Below, in pieces: positions 10,850 to 24,079 of a DNA stretch of 64,000 nt. The notes under the pieces were generated by a model that was not told the origin of the DNA, ran no database searches, and saw only the letters and a program-made list of their open reading frames with translations. The position numbers and the translations under genes are program-made. Position 1 is the stretch's first letter, and every line of letters begins with the position of its first letter. The stretch comes from Garcia nutans (Eukaryota > Streptophyta > Magnoliopsida > Malpighiales > Euphorbiaceae): NCBI GenBank assembly GCA_947685225.1, contig CANTUV010000008.1, positions 42,219,501-42,283,500 of the forward strand, read 5' to 3'.

Positions 10850-11277
10850 AGGTAATAAAGTTGAACCCGAGAGTTCATCGAGACCGAGTGAGAGTAGACC
10901 TTGAAGAGTTGATTTTGGGAACTTAAAGATCAGAAGAGATTTGCCAATCATGTATTACTTCTTTATATTTTGTAAAGTATTGTTTATAATGTAAATATAT
11001 GTAAATTTGTAAATATGGATTTAAATGTTTTTATATATGTAAATCTATTTTATAAATTTCGCTGCGTATTAACTAAATGTATTTATATATATCTAAATTG
11101 TTTTATATTACAAGTTGATTACTTATTATTTATAATGTATATTGAGAAAGATGATGGTATTATATAAAATGTTTTGAATGTTAAGAAAATCCATAGCATC
11201 CCTATGTTTATTGCATGTATGCTACATTGTGGTGTTGTAGCGTGCATGTAATGGATGTGGGGGTGTTACAATTGTTT

Positions 11278-11289
11278 TGGTATCAGAGC
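11278..11289 (+). other. Element D primer-binding site
   Basis: TGGTATCAGAGC, complementary to the 3' end of plant initiator-Met tRNA, eight bases after the LTR end. Confidence 0.9.
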
Positions 11290-11439
11290 TTAGGTTTAAG
11301 ATTCTCAACCTAGGTCAAATGTAAGAAAAAGAATATTTTTACTTAAAAAGTGAGTTTTTGAATAACATATATGTTTGGGATTGGCAATCTCTGATCTTTA
11401 ATAAGATGTAATCTGCTGTGTTTGCAGACTTAGGTTGTG

Positions 11440-14400
11440 ATGGATCCTCATTCGCGTCAGTCAGTTGAGGGAAGTGCGGAGAGTGTTGCTCCTGAGGATG
11501 GAGCTAGAGTTGATAGTGCTGGAGAGGCACCTGCTTCGGTGTCGGGTAGACCAGCTGGGGAGGAGGTTCCGCCAGCTTGGCTTAGGCATGTGGTAGAAGC
11601 TTTGAGGCAAGCACCAGTGCAACCACAGCCACCATCCCCTCAGCCTTTGGTATCTGTGAGGCACTATGACAAACTGAGGAAGTATGGAGCTAAAGATTTT
11701 ATAGGTACTATTGATCCAGCAGTGGCTGAGCAGTGGTTAGACAAAGTACAGAGAATATTTGTTCAGTTGCAAGCCACTTCAGAGGAAAAGTTTGATTATG
11801 CAAGATCCTTGTTGCAGAAGGATGCATATAGTTGGTGGAAGACAGTGCCCCATTCTATGGATGATCCACCTACCTTATCCTATACAAATTTTCTGAGAGA
11901 GTTTGAATCGAAGTATACTCCAAGGGAGTATAAAGATGGGAAGAAAAGAGAGTTTCTAGATTTGAAGCAAGATCACCGGACCGTAACTGAATATGAGATT
12001 GAGTTTATTTGATTAAGTCAGTATGCTGGGGGCATAATATCAGATGAGATAGATAGATGCAGGAGATTTGAGGAGGGATTGAGGCCCTCTATCATGTGCT
12101 TAGTGGCTGGATCTAGATATCAAGATTTTTCTCAGCTTGTGGCAGCAGCTCGAAGTGTAGAAAGGGCTCAAGTTATTGCAGCTGCTTCAGAGGAAGAGGT
12201 TAGGATGAGGAGGCCCCAGTTTGAGACAGGGTCTTCTTCTGCTAAAAGAGGTAAGGGAAGTTTTGCTCCTCGGGTCAGTAGGAGTCAAAGAACAGCTGGT
12301 AGGTCAGTGCAGTTACAGAGGCAGAGATTTAGACCTGCAGCTTCAGTGGCAAGCGCTCCGACCCCTATGATTCAGAGATCCACCTTACCCATCTGCATCC
12401 ATTGTGGTAGGCCACATGGTGGTCCTTGTTGGAAGGCTGGTGTAGCAAGGGTTTGCTTCAGATGTGGATCTCCTGATCACTTTGTGAGAGATTGTCCTGA
12501 GAGGCAAGAGCAGATGTCAGTTGATACTGCAGCTTCTCGATCTAATGTGAGGGGAGGCCGAGGAGGCAGAGGTGTTAGCAGAGGAGGCAGACCGGGGTTC
12601 AGTTCTAGAGGAGGTGCTACATCCAGGGAGAGTAGACCAGAGGAGGTTGGATCTTCCCAGAGGATGTATGTTATGCAGAGGCAGCCAGGTGCTTCGGCAA
12701 TCATAGCTGGTACTTTTTCTTTATTTGATATTTCAGTACTTGCTTTGATTGATCCCGGATCCACACATTCATATATTAGTGCATCTGTTTTACCTGTATC
12801 TGATGTGCATGCTGAGTCCCTAGGGTTTGATGTGTTGGTGACAAATCCGTTAGGGCATAGTGTGATTGTTAGTAAAGTGCACAAAGATAGTGCAGTAGTG
12901 GTGCAGGGTGAGGAGTTCCTTGGGGATTTAATTGAGATGCCTTTTAAGGAATATGATGTGATTTTGGGCATGGACTGGCTATCTCGACATGGAGTTGTGG
13001 TGGATTGTAAAAAGAAAATTGTTTCTTTGAGAACTGGTGATGGTAGAGAGGTGATAGTATCTAATGAGCAAGGACAGCTAGCCTCCTTATTTGTTTCAGC
13101 TGTTGCAGCTAGGAGGTTGATTAGAAAGGGGTGTGAAGCCTATCTTGCTCATGTGGTAGATACTAGAGTAAGAGGTTCTCCTATTGATAGCATTGCCACA
13201 GTTGCAGAGTTCCCAGATGTTTTCCCAGAGGAGTTGCCAGGATTGCCTCCTGAGAGAGAAGTGGAGTTTGGTATTGAATTGTTGCCTGGTACCACTCCTA
13301 TCTCTATTACTCCGTATAGAATGGCACCAGCAGAGTTGAGGGAGTTAAAAGTGCAATTACAGGAGTTGTTGGATAAAGGATTTATTCGCCCCAGTGTTTC
13401 TCCGTGGGGAGCTCCTGTGCTATTTGTGAAGAAGAAAGATGGTACTATGAGATTGTGCATCGATTATAGGCAATTGAACAAGGTGACCATTAAAAATAAA
13501 TATCCTTTGCCTAGAATTGATGATCTCTTTGATCAATTGAAGGGAGCGTCAGTATTTTCTAAAATTGATCTGAGATCAGGGTACCATCAGTTGAGGGTCA
13601 GAGCTGATGATGTTCCTAAGACAGCTTTTCGGACCAGGTATGGGCATTATGAATTTCTAGTTATGCCTTTTGGTCTGACGAATGCACCTGCAACTTTTAT
13701 GGATTTGATGAATAGGGTGTTTAGGCCCTATCTGGATCAGTTTGTAGTGGTCTTCATCGATGATATATTGGTGTATTCGCGGAATAAGGAGGTACATGAC
13801 ATGCATCTGCGGATTGTGTTGCAGATTTTGAGAGAGAAGCAGTTGTTTGCCAAATTGTCGAAGTGTGAGTTCTGGTTGGATCAAGTCACTTTTCTCGGTC
13901 ATATAGTTTCAGCAGAAGGCATTAGAGTTGATCCGAGTAAAGTTGAAGCTATTTTGAATTGGAGTCCACCTAAGTCTGTGACAGAGGTTAGAAGTTTTCT
14001 GGGTTTGGCAGGCTATTACCGACGGTTTATGAAATGATTTTCTTTGATAGCTACTCCACTCACCAGATTGCTTTGTGAGGGAGTGAGATTTGTGTGGACG
14101 GATCAGTGTCAGGCTAGCTTTGAGCAGTTGAGAGATATGCTGACTCAAGCCCCTATTCTTACTTTACCTATGGAAGGCAAACCATATGTGATTTTCAGAC
14201 ATAATGGTTTGGGTTGTGTGCTGATGCAGGAAGGTAAAGTTATAGCTTATGCATCTAGACAGTTGAAACCGCATGAGCTTAACTATCCAACCCATGATTT
14301 GGAATTGGCAGCCATTGTGTTTGCATTGAAGATTTGGCGCCACTATCTGTTTGGGGAGAAATGTTTCATTTACACTGATCACAAGAGTTTGAAGTATTTG

Positions 14401-16074
14401 GGGGTTCAGAAGGAGCTCAATCTTCGACAGAGGAGATGGTTGGAATTGATTAAAGACTACGACTGCTTGATTGATTATCATCCAGGTAAAGCAAATGTTG
14501 TTGCTGATGCCTTGAGTCGGAAGTCTTTAGCTGGTTTAACTGTTTACTCGCTCTCGTTGCTTGTTGAGTTGAGAGCATTGTGTGCTAGTTTTGTATCTTG
14601 TGATGATTGTGCATTGTTAGCACAGTTGCATGTGAAACCAGTTTTGTTGGATCAGATTAAAGAGGCTCAGTTGGCTGATAAGAAGATTCAGAAGATTATT
14701 TCAGATTGTCAGAATGGAAAGAGTAGAGATTTTGTTGTGAAAAGTGATGGGAGCCTCTGGTTTAAGAACAGATTGTGTGTACCCGATGATGCTGATTTGA
14801 AAAGGATCATTTTGGAAGAAGCACATCAGTCAGTGTTTGCTATGCATCCGGGCAATACAAAGATGTTTTATGATTTGAGACAGCATTACTGGTGGTTTGG
14901 TTTGAAGAGAGACATTGCTGAGTTTGTATCAAAATGTCTCACATGTCAGAAGGTAAAAGCTGAGCATCAAGTTCCAACCGGGTTGCTTCAACCTTTGTCA
15001 GTGCCAGAATGGAAGTGGGAAAAAGTAACAATGGATTTTGTGTCTGGTTTGCCAATGACACAAAGGAAACATGATGCTATTTGGGTAATTGTGGATAGAT
15101 TGACTAAGACAGCCCATTTCCTTCCAGTTCGGATGTATTACTCTTTGGAGAGGTTGGCTGAACTGTATATCCATGAGATTGTGAAGTTGCATGGTGTTCA
15201 AACTTCTATAGTGTCTGATCGAGATCCCCGGTTTACTTCAAGATTTTGGAAGAGTTTGCATAGTGCTTTGGGTTCTCGATTACACTTCAGCACTGCTTTT
15301 CATCCACAAACGGATGGACAGTCAGAGAGGGTGATACAGATTATTGAGGACATGTTGAGAAGCTATGTCATCGATTTCTCTGGAAGTTGGGACAGATTTC
15401 TACCTCTTGTGGAGTTTGCTTACAACAACAGTCACCAATCTAGCATTGGTATGGCACCATTTGAAGCATTGTATGGCAGACGGTGTAGGACACCTCTTTG
15501 TTGGATTGAACTTGGTGAAAATAAGATGATTGGTCCTGATGTGATTCAAGAAACTGAAGAGAAAGTGAAGTTGATTCGAGGCAGGTTGAAAGCAGCTTCA
15601 GACCGACAGAAGTCTTATGCAGATCTGAAAAGGAGAGATATAGAGTTTGATGTTGGAGATAAGGTATTCTTGAAGGTATCTCCTTGGAAGAAGATATTGA
15701 GGTTCGGTCGGAAAGGGAAATTGAGTCCTCGTTTCATTGGACCGTATGAAGTGTTGGAAAGAGTTGGGCCAGTTGCGTATCGACTTGCTTTACCACCTGA
15801 GTTGGATCATATTCATAATGTATTCCATGTTTCTATGTTGAGAAAGTACAGATCGGATCCATCTCATGTGTTGTCAATTGAATCAATTGAAGTGAGTCCA
15901 GATATGTCATATGAAGAGGAACCAGTTGCTATCTTGGCACGGGAAGTGAAAGAGTTGAGAAACAAGAAAGTGCTATTGGTGAAGGTTCTATGGAAGAATC
16001 ATGGGAAAGAAGAAGCAACTTGGGAAAGTGAACAAACGATACGAGAGCAATATCCTCAGTTGTTTCAGAGTTAA
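11440..16074 (+). pseudogene. gag-pol: Element D gag-pol polyprotein with chromodomain (disrupted)
   Basis: Single-frame polyprotein that would make particles, copy RNA to DNA and integrate it. I chose ATG 11440 because the matching product of F starts at the same point; the upstream GTG is not needed. Order: capsid; zinc knuckle CFRCGSPDHFVRDC (near 12457); protease with IDPGSTHSYIS (near 12750); RT with the catalytic variant FIDDILVYS (near 13755); RNase H; integrase with an HHCC finger (H near 14822, CX2C near 14935) and DFVSGLP, SDRDPRF and the Glu in DGQSERV; GPY/F module; chromodomain at the C-terminus (VLWKNHGKEEATWE). Faults: TGA at 12010 and 14035, and a 9-bp in-frame deletion near 14199 that removes Asp-Ala-Ser of the RNase H SDAS motif. 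Family call Tekay/Del is inferred from the chromodomain and sequence style. Confidence 0.93.
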
Positions 16075-16107
16075 TACCAGGTAATTTCGAGGACAAAATT
16101 TCTTTTT

Positions 16108-16119
16108 AGAGGGGGAGAA
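16108..16119 (+). other. Element D polypurine tract
   Basis: AGAGGGGGAGAA directly before the 3' LTR start; the plus-strand primer site. The same tract precedes the 3' LTRs of F, LARD-1 and LARD-2. Confidence 0.88.
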
Positions 16120-16120
16120 T

Positions 16121-16916
16121 TGTAATATTCTCATATATGCCCTAGAAGTCTTGATTATGTTATGGATGTTGTTGTTATTGTTGTTGTTGTTATAAATTGG
16201 ATTGAATATATATGTGTCAAATTGCAAGAGAAAGAAATTGAGAAGAGAATGGTTATGTATATGTGTTTTGGGAAAGAAAAGAGGGTGTAGAGAGAAGTGT
16301 ATATGTTGTTTATATGGTTGTATAATTAACATATACATAAGTCAAAGGGGGAGTCAATGCAAGAGGATATTTTTGTGTGACATGTGTAATGACTATAATG
16401 GGCACATATGAGACAAAAGGTTAATTAATTGGTTGAGGGCATTTTAGTAATTGCTTGGATAAAATCTCTTGGTGGAGATTTAAAGAAGAAGAAGTGGTTG
16501 ACTTGTTATTTTCTTTCTTTTCTTGAAGAGGCTGGCCATTGAAGAAGAGAAAGAGCTAGAGAGGTGCTTGAAGTTCTAAACTCAAATTGAAAGGAGATTC
16601 AAGGAATTAAGTGGAAGATTTGTGGAATTCTACAATTTTGGTAAGCTCTTTTTCTTGATTTCCTTTATTCTTTTGAAGTGGAGTTTGAAATGAACTTTGG
16701 TTTGTTGAGATGATGATTAAATGTGTTTGTGATGTGTTTTCAAATGTTATTTTGAATTTTAAGTGAAGGGGTTAGATTGGTGTTGTTGTTGGAAGTGTTG
16801 GAGTGGATGTTGTTTTAGGGTTTTGAAGTTATTATTGATGTTTTACTTGAGTTTACTTCATTATTTTCATAGAGTTGCTTGTGGTTGGTGTTTGTTGGAA
16901 GTTTGGGCTTGGAAAT
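16121..16916 (+). mobile_element. Element D 3' LTR, truncated
   Basis: Matches 8669-9464 almost base for base, then breaks off after GCTTGGAAAT where the 5' LTR goes on with GGGAATTTGG. The sequence after 16916 is gypsy RT in the opposite orientation. Confidence 0.92.
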
Positions 16917-18606
16917 CAAAAAGTTGTCTTAGGTACATCTTCATCTCTGACTCTCAACTGATGGTACCCTAATCTCTAATCAATCTTAGAGAAAACTGCT
17001 ACTCCTTTCAACTAATCAAAGAGATCATCTATCCTAGGCAATGGATACTTATTCTTAATGGCCACTTTATTCAACTGTCGATAACCAATGCACAATCTTA
17101 AGGTACCATCCTTCTTCTTCACAAACAAAATGGGCGCTCCCCATGGAGACACACTAGGGCAAACGTCCTTTATCCAACAATTCCTACAACTGCACCTTCA
17201 GCTCTCTCAACTCAGCAAGTGCCATATGATAAGGAGTAATAGAGATGGGACTGGTACCAGGCAACAAATCAATACAAAACTCAACCTCTCTCTCAGGGGG
17301 TAACCCTGGCAACTCCTCAGGAAAAACATCTAGAAACTCAGCAACTGTGGATATACTGTCTAGCTGGGAACCCACTACTCTGGTATCTACAACGTGAGTA
17401 AGATAAGCGTCACATCCTTTTCGAATCATCCTCCTAGCTGAAATAGCTAAAACAAACATGGATGAAAGATGTCTCTGCTCACTAGATACCATCACATTCC
17501 TATCATCATAGGTTCTCAGGGTAACCCACTTTTGCTGACAATCTACCACATCCCCATGCTTAAATAACCAATCCATGCCTAAAATTAAATCATACTCCTT
17601 GAAAGGCATCTCAATCAAGTCACCAAGGAACTCCTCATCCTGAACCATAACCTGACTATTTCGGTGCACCTTGCTAACTATAATACTATGCCCTAAACGA
17701 TTTGTCACTAAAACATCAAATCCTAGGGATTCTAAATGCAAATTAGTCACAGGCAAGATGGATGCACTAATGTATGATTGAGTTGATCCAGGGTCTATCA
17801 AAGCAAGAACTGAAGTACCAAATAAAGAGAAAGTACCAGTAATAACAACTGAAGCATCTGGTTGCCTCTACATCACATATACTCACTGAGATAGTCCTGC
17901 CTGATTTGGTCTACTACTTGTGGTAGAACCTCCTCTCTGACCAGACCATGTCAGACCTCCTTTGCTAGAACCTCTGCCACCACGACTCCCTCTAACACTG
18001 GGTCGAGAAGCTGCAGTATCTGTATGTCTATCCTTTGGTGGCTCAGGGCAATCTCTGACGAAATGATCTGGTGACCCACATCTATAACACACTGCCAGTC
18101 TACCTATCTTCCAGTAAGCACCCCATGTGTCCTACCACAATGGACACAAGTTTATGGAATTAGCCTTTGAACTAATGGAGTCAAAGCACTAGCCACAAAA
18201 ATTATAGGTCTCGATCTCTATCTCTACTGCTGTACTGACCTACCAGACTGTGTCTGGCTCCTACTAAACCTCTGAAAATATCCCCCTCAGCCTCTCTTCA
18301 CTAATGAAGACCCTGCCTCACTCTAGGGTCTCCTAGCTATGGTCTCCTCTTCCCTAGCAGCTGCTGCAAGACCCTGTGCTCTCTCAATGCTCCTGGCAGC
18401 TGCAACCTACTAGGAAAAATCCTGACACCGGGAGCCTATGACAATGCACATAATAGAGGGTCTCAACCCCTCCACAAATCTCTGACACCGATCAATCTCA
18501 TCATAGATAATCCCGCCAGCATACTGACTCAACCAGGTAAACTCTATCTCATACTCCGAAATAGTCCTAGTATCCTGCTTCAAACTGAAGAACTCTATAT
18601 TCTTTC
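16917..18606 (-). pseudogene. Chromovirus gag-protease-RT fragment (probably the body of element G)
   Basis: Minus-strand remnant of a Tekay/Del-type gag-pol. From high to low coordinates: end of the gag capsid, the knuckle CYRCGSPDHFVRDC (near 18090), the protease motif MIDPGSTQSYIS (17801 downward), and the first third of RT, which ends in the GYHQL region at 16917. The open part 17184-17801 encodes 205 residues; the rest has stops and shifts. It is about as far from F as F is from D, so it is not a duplicate of F. It has no LTR next to it on either side. Element G has a 5' LTR and leader in the same orientation just right of F but no body, so F probably entered G and this is what remains of the G body. 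Confidence 0.8.
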
Positions 18607-19208
18607 CAACCTAACTTCTTATCTTTAATTCCATTTCAACACTTACAAACACACCACAAGCAATCCTAACCATATTATCAACAACACTTCATCAAACTCA
18701 AAAATAACTTCAAAAACAACAAGAGCAATCAAGAGAGAACTTACCAAAATAATGAAATTTCTTGAAATTCCAACTTGTTTATTTGAAATCTCCTTCAATT
18801 TTGGTCTTGGAAAATCAAATCCCTCTTTTGCTCTCTTGCTTGAGTGATGGCCGGCCAAACACAAAGGAAGAAGAAGAAAAATAATTATGAATGGCAAAGT
18901 CAACTTTACTCTCTTCTTTAAATCTCCACCAAGTAATTTAAAAAGAAAATTACTTAAATACCCTCACCTATTTATTTTACTTCTCTTTCACTTATTACCC
19001 TATTTAGTAATTTCACAAAGAACAAAATAAATATCCTCATCCCTTGACCAACACATTTGACTTGTATATATGTTGTATATATTTCCATATACACAACATA
19101 TACACTTTCCTTTAAATTTCTTTTCTCTCCCAAATTAACATATACATTTTAATTCAAATAAAACAACAATTATACTAAAACTTCTAAGCACATTTTTGGG
19201 ATATTACA
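18607..19208 (-). mobile_element. Element F 3' LTR, truncated
   Basis: Nearly identical to 26158-26759. The minus-strand start TGTAATATCCC is at 19208. It encodes an 86-codon ORF (18643-18903) present in both LTRs only because of the repeat. Confidence 0.92.
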
Positions 19209-19209
19209 A

Positions 19210-19221
19210 TTCTCCCCCTCT
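19210..19221 (-). other. Element F polypurine tract
   Basis: AGAGGGGGAGAA on the minus strand directly before the 3' LTR. Confidence 0.88.
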
Positions 19222-19254
19222 AAAAAGAAATTTCGTCCCCGAAATTACCTGATA

Positions 19255-22200
19255 TCAAGTCTGAAACAGTTGAGGATATTGATCTCGCATCGCTTGCTCA
19301 CTCTCTCAAGTTGCCTCTTCTCTACCATGATTCTTCCAAAGAACCTTTACAAGTGGCACTTTCTTATTTCTCAATTCTTTCACTTCATGTGCCAAAATAG
19401 CAATTGGTTCTTCTTCAAAAGTTAGATCTGGACTGACCTCAATAGATTCAACTGGTAAAACATGAGATGGGTCAGATCTATACCTTCACAACATAGAAAC
19501 ATGGAAGACATTATGGATTCTATCCAACTCAGGCGGCAAAGCAAGACGATAAGCAACTGGTCCAACTCTTTCTAATATCTCATACGGTCCAATAAATCGA
19601 GGACTTAGCTTCCCTTTTTGACCAAATCTCAATATTTTTTTCCAATGAGACACTTTCAAAAATACTTTTTCTCCAACATCAAACTCTATGTCTCTCCTCT
19701 TCAAATCTGAATAAGACTTCTGTCGGTCTGAAGCTGCTTTCAACCTATCCCGAATCATCTTCACTTTTTCTTCAGTCTCTTTAATCAGATCAGGACCAAC
19801 TAATTTGCCTTCCCCAATTTCATTCCAACATAAAGGTGTTCTACATTTTCTTCCATACAATGCCTCAAATGGTGCCATTCCAATACTGGATTGATGACTA
19901 TTGTTGTAAGCAAATTCTACAAGTGGCAAAAATCTATCCCAACTTCCAAAGAAATCAATGACAGCTTCTCAACATATCCTCAATAATCTGTATCACTCTC
20001 TCTGATTGCCCATCTGTCTGCGGATGAAAAGCAGTGCTAAAGTGCAATCGAGAACCCAAAGCACCATGTAAACTCTTCCAAAACCTCGAAGTAAACCGGG
20101 GATCTCGATCCGACACTAAAGAAATTGGGACTCCATGCAACTTCACTATCTCACTAATATACAGCTCAGCCAACTTCTCAAGTGAATAGTCCATCCGAAC
20201 CGGAAGAAAATGAGCTGTCTTTGTCAACCTATCAACAATCACCCAAATGGCATCATGCTTCCTCTGTGTCAAAGGTAAACCAGACACAAAATCCATTGTC
20301 ACTCTCTCCCATTTCCATTCAGGCACTGATAAAGGTTGAAGCAACCCTGTTGGAACTTGATGTTCAGCTTTCACCCTCTGACAAGTGAGACATTTGGACA
20401 CATTCTGCTATGTCTCTCTTCATACCAGACCACCAATAATGCTGTCTCAATTCATGGTACATCTTTGTACTTCCCGGATGCATAGCAAAAATCGATTGGT
20501 GTGCTTCCTCCAAAATAACCTTTTTCAAACTATCGTTATCAGGAACACACAATCTATCCTTAAACCAAAGGCTACCATCACTTCTCACAAAGAAATCTTG
20601 GCTCTCCCCGTTTTGGCAATCTGAAACAATCTTCTGGATTTTCTCATCTGTCAATTGAGCCTCCTTAATCTGATCTAACAATACTGGTCTCAAATGCAAC
20701 TGAGCCAACAATGCACCATCATTACATGCTTCAAAACTAGCATGTAACGCTCTCAACTCAACAAGCAACGAGAGCGAATAAACAGCCAAACCTGCCAGAG
20801 ACTTCCGACTCAAAGCGTCAGCAACTACATTTGCCTTACCAGGATGATAATCAATCAAACAGTCATAGTCTTTGATCAGTTCTAACCATCGCCTTTGTCG
20901 AAGATTCAGCTCCCTCTGGACACCCAAATATTTCAAACTTTTATGATCCGTATAGATAAAACATTTCTCCCCATATAAGTAGTGTCGCCAAATCTTCAAA
21001 GCAAATACTATAGCTGCCAATTCCAGATCATGTGTCGGATAATTAAGCTCATGCGGCTTCAATTGCCGAGAAGCATAAGCTACAACTTTACCCTCTTGCA
21101 TCAAGACACATCCTAAACCATTATGTGAAGCATCACTGTAAATCACATATGGTTTATCTTCCACGGGTAAAGTTAGAACAGGTGCTTGAGTCAACATTTC
21201 TTTCAACTGATCAAAACTAGCTTGACACTGATCTGTCCACACAAATCTAACTCCCTTTCGAAGCAATCTGGTGAGTGGAGTAGCTATCAAAGAAAAACCT
21301 TTCACAAACCTTCGATAATAGCCTGCCAAACCCAGAAAACTTCTAACTTCAGTTACTGACTTTGGTGGACTCCAATTCAAAATGGCCTCAACTTTACTCG
21401 GATCAACTCTTATACCATCTGCTGAAACTATATGACCGAGAAAAGTTACTTGGTCAAGCCAAAACTCACACTTTGACAGCTTAGCATACAATTGCTTCTC
21501 TCTCAAAATCTGTAACACAATTCGCAGATGCTTGTCATGTTCTTCCTTATTACGTGAATACACCAAAATATCATCGATGAAAACCACCACAAACTGATCC
21601 AGATAGGGCCGAAACACCCTATTCATCAAATCCATGAAAGCTGCAGGTGCATTCGTCAATCCAAAAGGCATTACCAAAAACTCATAATGCCCATATCTTG
21701 TGCGGAAAGCTGTCTTAGAAACATATTCAGCTCTAACCCTCAATTGATGGTACCCTGATCTCAAATCAATTTTGGAAAATACTGCTGCTCCCTTCAACTG
21801 ATCAAAGAGATCATCAATTCGAGGCAAAGGATACTTATTCTTGATAGTTACTTTGTTCAATTGCCTATAATCGATGCACAATCTTAAAGTACCATCCTTT
21901 TTTTTCACAAACAACACAGGAGCTCCCCACGGAGAAACACTAGGGCGAATAAAACCTTTATCCAGCAACTCCTCCAACTGCACCTTCAACTCTCTCAATT
22001 CAGCGGTGCCATTCGATATGGAGTGATAGAGATGGGAGTGGTACCAGGCAACAAATCGATACCAAACTCAACCTCTCTCTCAGGGGGCAACCCTGGCAAC
22101 TCCTCTGGAAACACATCTGGAAACTCTGCAACTGTGGTTATATCATCAAGTTGAGAACCCCCTACTCTAGTATCCACAACATGAGCAAGATAAGCATCAC

Positions 22201-23911
22201 ACCCTTTTCTAATCAACCTTCTAGCTGTTACAGCTGATACAAACAAGGATGCAAATTGTCTCTACTCACTAGATACTAAGATACTTCTACCATCACCAGT
22301 TCTCAAAGTAACACATTTCTTTTGACAATCCACTATAGCTCCATGCTTAGACAACCAATCCATGCCTAAGATCAAATCATATTCTTTAAAAGGCATTTCA
22401 ATTAAATCACCAAGAAACTCCTCACCTTGAACCACAACAGCACTCTCACGATGCACCCTACTCACCACAACACTATGTCCTAAAGGATTGGTCACTAAGA
22501 CATCAAATCCTAAGGACTCTGAATGCAATTCAGACACAGGCAAGATAGATGCACTTATGTATGAATGAGTAGATCCTGGATCAATCAAAGCAAGAACTGA
22601 AATGCCAAACAAAGAGAATGTACCAGCTATAACTGCTGAAGCATCTGGCTGCCTCTGCATCACATATACTCTCTGAGAAGATCCGGCCTCGTCCGGTCTA
22701 CTATCTCTAGATGAAGATCCTCCTCTCTGAATAAACCCGGATCTACCACCCCTACTAAAACCTCTGCCCCTTCGACCACCTCTGCTGACACTAGGTCGAG
22801 AAGCTGCAGTATCAGCCTGCCTATACTCCTGCATCTCAGGACAATCTCTAATAAAATGAGCTGGTGACCCACATTTATAACACCCAGTTGATCCACTAAT
22901 CTTCCAACAAACACCTCCATGGGTCTTACCACAATGCTCACATACAGGTGGAGTAGACCTCTGAACCACAGGGGTCAGAGCACTAGCTACAGAAGCTGTC
23001 GGCCTCGGCCTCTGTCTCTGATACTGAACTGATCTACCCGACTGTCTCTGGGTTCTACTGGTTCTCGGAACAAAACCTCCTCGACCCCTCTTCATAGATG
23101 AAGACCCTGTCTCAAACTGGGATCTCCTTACCCTGGTCTCTTCCTCAGTAGCCACTGCTGCAATACCCTGGGCTCTTTCCACACTCCTAGCTGCTGCAAC
23201 AAGCTGGGAAAAATCCTGGTATCTAGAACCAGCCACAAGACACATAATAGAGGGTCTCAATCCCATCTTAAATCTTCTACACCGGTCTATCTCGTCTGAA
23301 ATAATACCTCCAGCATAGTGACTCAACCGGATATATTCAATCTCATACTCTGTCACAGTCCGGCTGTCCTGCTTCAAATTCAGAAATTCCATCTTCTTAA
23401 CATCTTTATACTCCCTCGGAGTATATTTCAGCTCAAACTCCCGTAGAAAATCACTGTAGGACAATGTAGGTGGATCATCCATAGCATGAGGAACTGTCTT
23501 CCACCAATCATAGGCATCTTTCTGCAGGAGGGATCTGGCATAGTCAAATTTCTCATCCGAAGTGGCTTGCAACTGTATGAATATTCTCTGTACCTTATCC
23601 AACCACTGTTCAGCCACTGCAGGATCGGTAGTGCCCAAGAAATCTTCAGCCCCATATTTCCTTAACTTGTCATAACGTCTTACCGGCATCTGAGGCTGTG
23701 GTGGTGGTGGTGGTGGTGGCTGCACTGGAGCTCCCCTCAACAGTTCTACCATATGCCTTAACCAACCCGGCGGAGCCTCCTCAGCAGCTGATCTCTCTGG
23801 CACAGAAACAGGTGCCTCACTACCCCTCTCAATCCTAGCTCTATCTCTACTCTCTTCAGGAGCTACACTTTCCGCACTACCCTCAACAGACTGTCGTGAA
23901 TGAGATGCCAT
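19255..23911 (-). pseudogene. gag-pol: Element F gag-pol polyprotein with chromodomain (disrupted)
   Basis: Same protein plan as D on the minus strand. Start ATG at 23911. Gag has a proline run PPPPPPPQPQ from a GGT-type repeat (near 23710) and the knuckle CYKCGSPAHFIRDC. Protease IDPGSTHSYIS, RT FIDDILVYS and RNase H YSDAS (intact here, unlike D) follow, then integrase HHCC and catalytic blocks, GPY/F and chromodomain. I count six faults: TAG at 22262, a one-base loss near 22010, a one-base loss near 20400, a two-base loss near 19972, TGA at 19486 and TGA at 19306. The longest intact parts are gag-protease (549 residues) and RT-RNase H (544 residues). With so many faults and such similar LTRs, it was probably already defective when it moved. 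Confidence 0.93.
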
Positions 23912-24062
23912 CTCTACCTATATCTGCAAACACAGCAGAATATTCCTCATTAAAGATCAAAGACTGCCATACCAAAATATGTATTTTACACTAAAAACCC
24001 ACTTTAAAAATCAAAATTTTCTTTTTCTTACAATTGACCTAGGTTGAGAATCTCAAACCTAG

Positions 24063-24074
24063 GCTCTGATACCA
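24063..24074 (-). other. Element F primer-binding site
   Basis: GCTCTGATACCA on the + strand, i.e. TGGTATCAGAGC on the element strand, the initiator-Met tRNA site. Confidence 0.9.
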
Positions 24075-24079
24075 AAAAT

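Larger units (their letters stand above)
8669..11270 (+). mobile_element. Element D 5' LTR
   Basis: TGTAATATTCTC to GGGTGTTACA, 2602 bp. Contains a TTTAAAG promoter-like segment near 9027, a donor-like GGTAAGCTC near 9189, a GC array at 9475-9645, a CTTGAAG tandem module at 10360-10520 and paired hairpins at 10812-10849. ORFs of 60-75 codons inside recur in the 3' LTR only because the LTR is repeated. Confidence 0.9.
8669..16916 (+). mobile_element. Element D: Tekay/Del-type chromovirus (3' LTR truncated)
   Basis: Ty3/gypsy element inserted in the C 5' LTR. Order: 5' LTR (8669-11270), primer site, gag-pol with C-terminal chromodomain, polypurine tract, and the first 796 bp of the 3' LTR (16121-16916). 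I noticed about eight differences between the LTR parts over those 796 bp. The 3' LTR stops abruptly at 16916, where an antisense RT fragment begins, so the right end and its duplication are missing. The left flank TGGGA (8664-8668) would be one copy of the duplication. Confidence 0.92.

Noticed and set aside
13149..13460. Antisense ORFs of 80-164 codons inside the D and F gag-pol
   Set aside because: Shadows of the sense frame; no independent support.
18643..18903. 86-codon hydrophobic ORF also found at 26194-26454
   Set aside because: Present twice because it lies in both F LTRs; it overlaps U3 and promoter sequence and has no counterpart in other LTRs.
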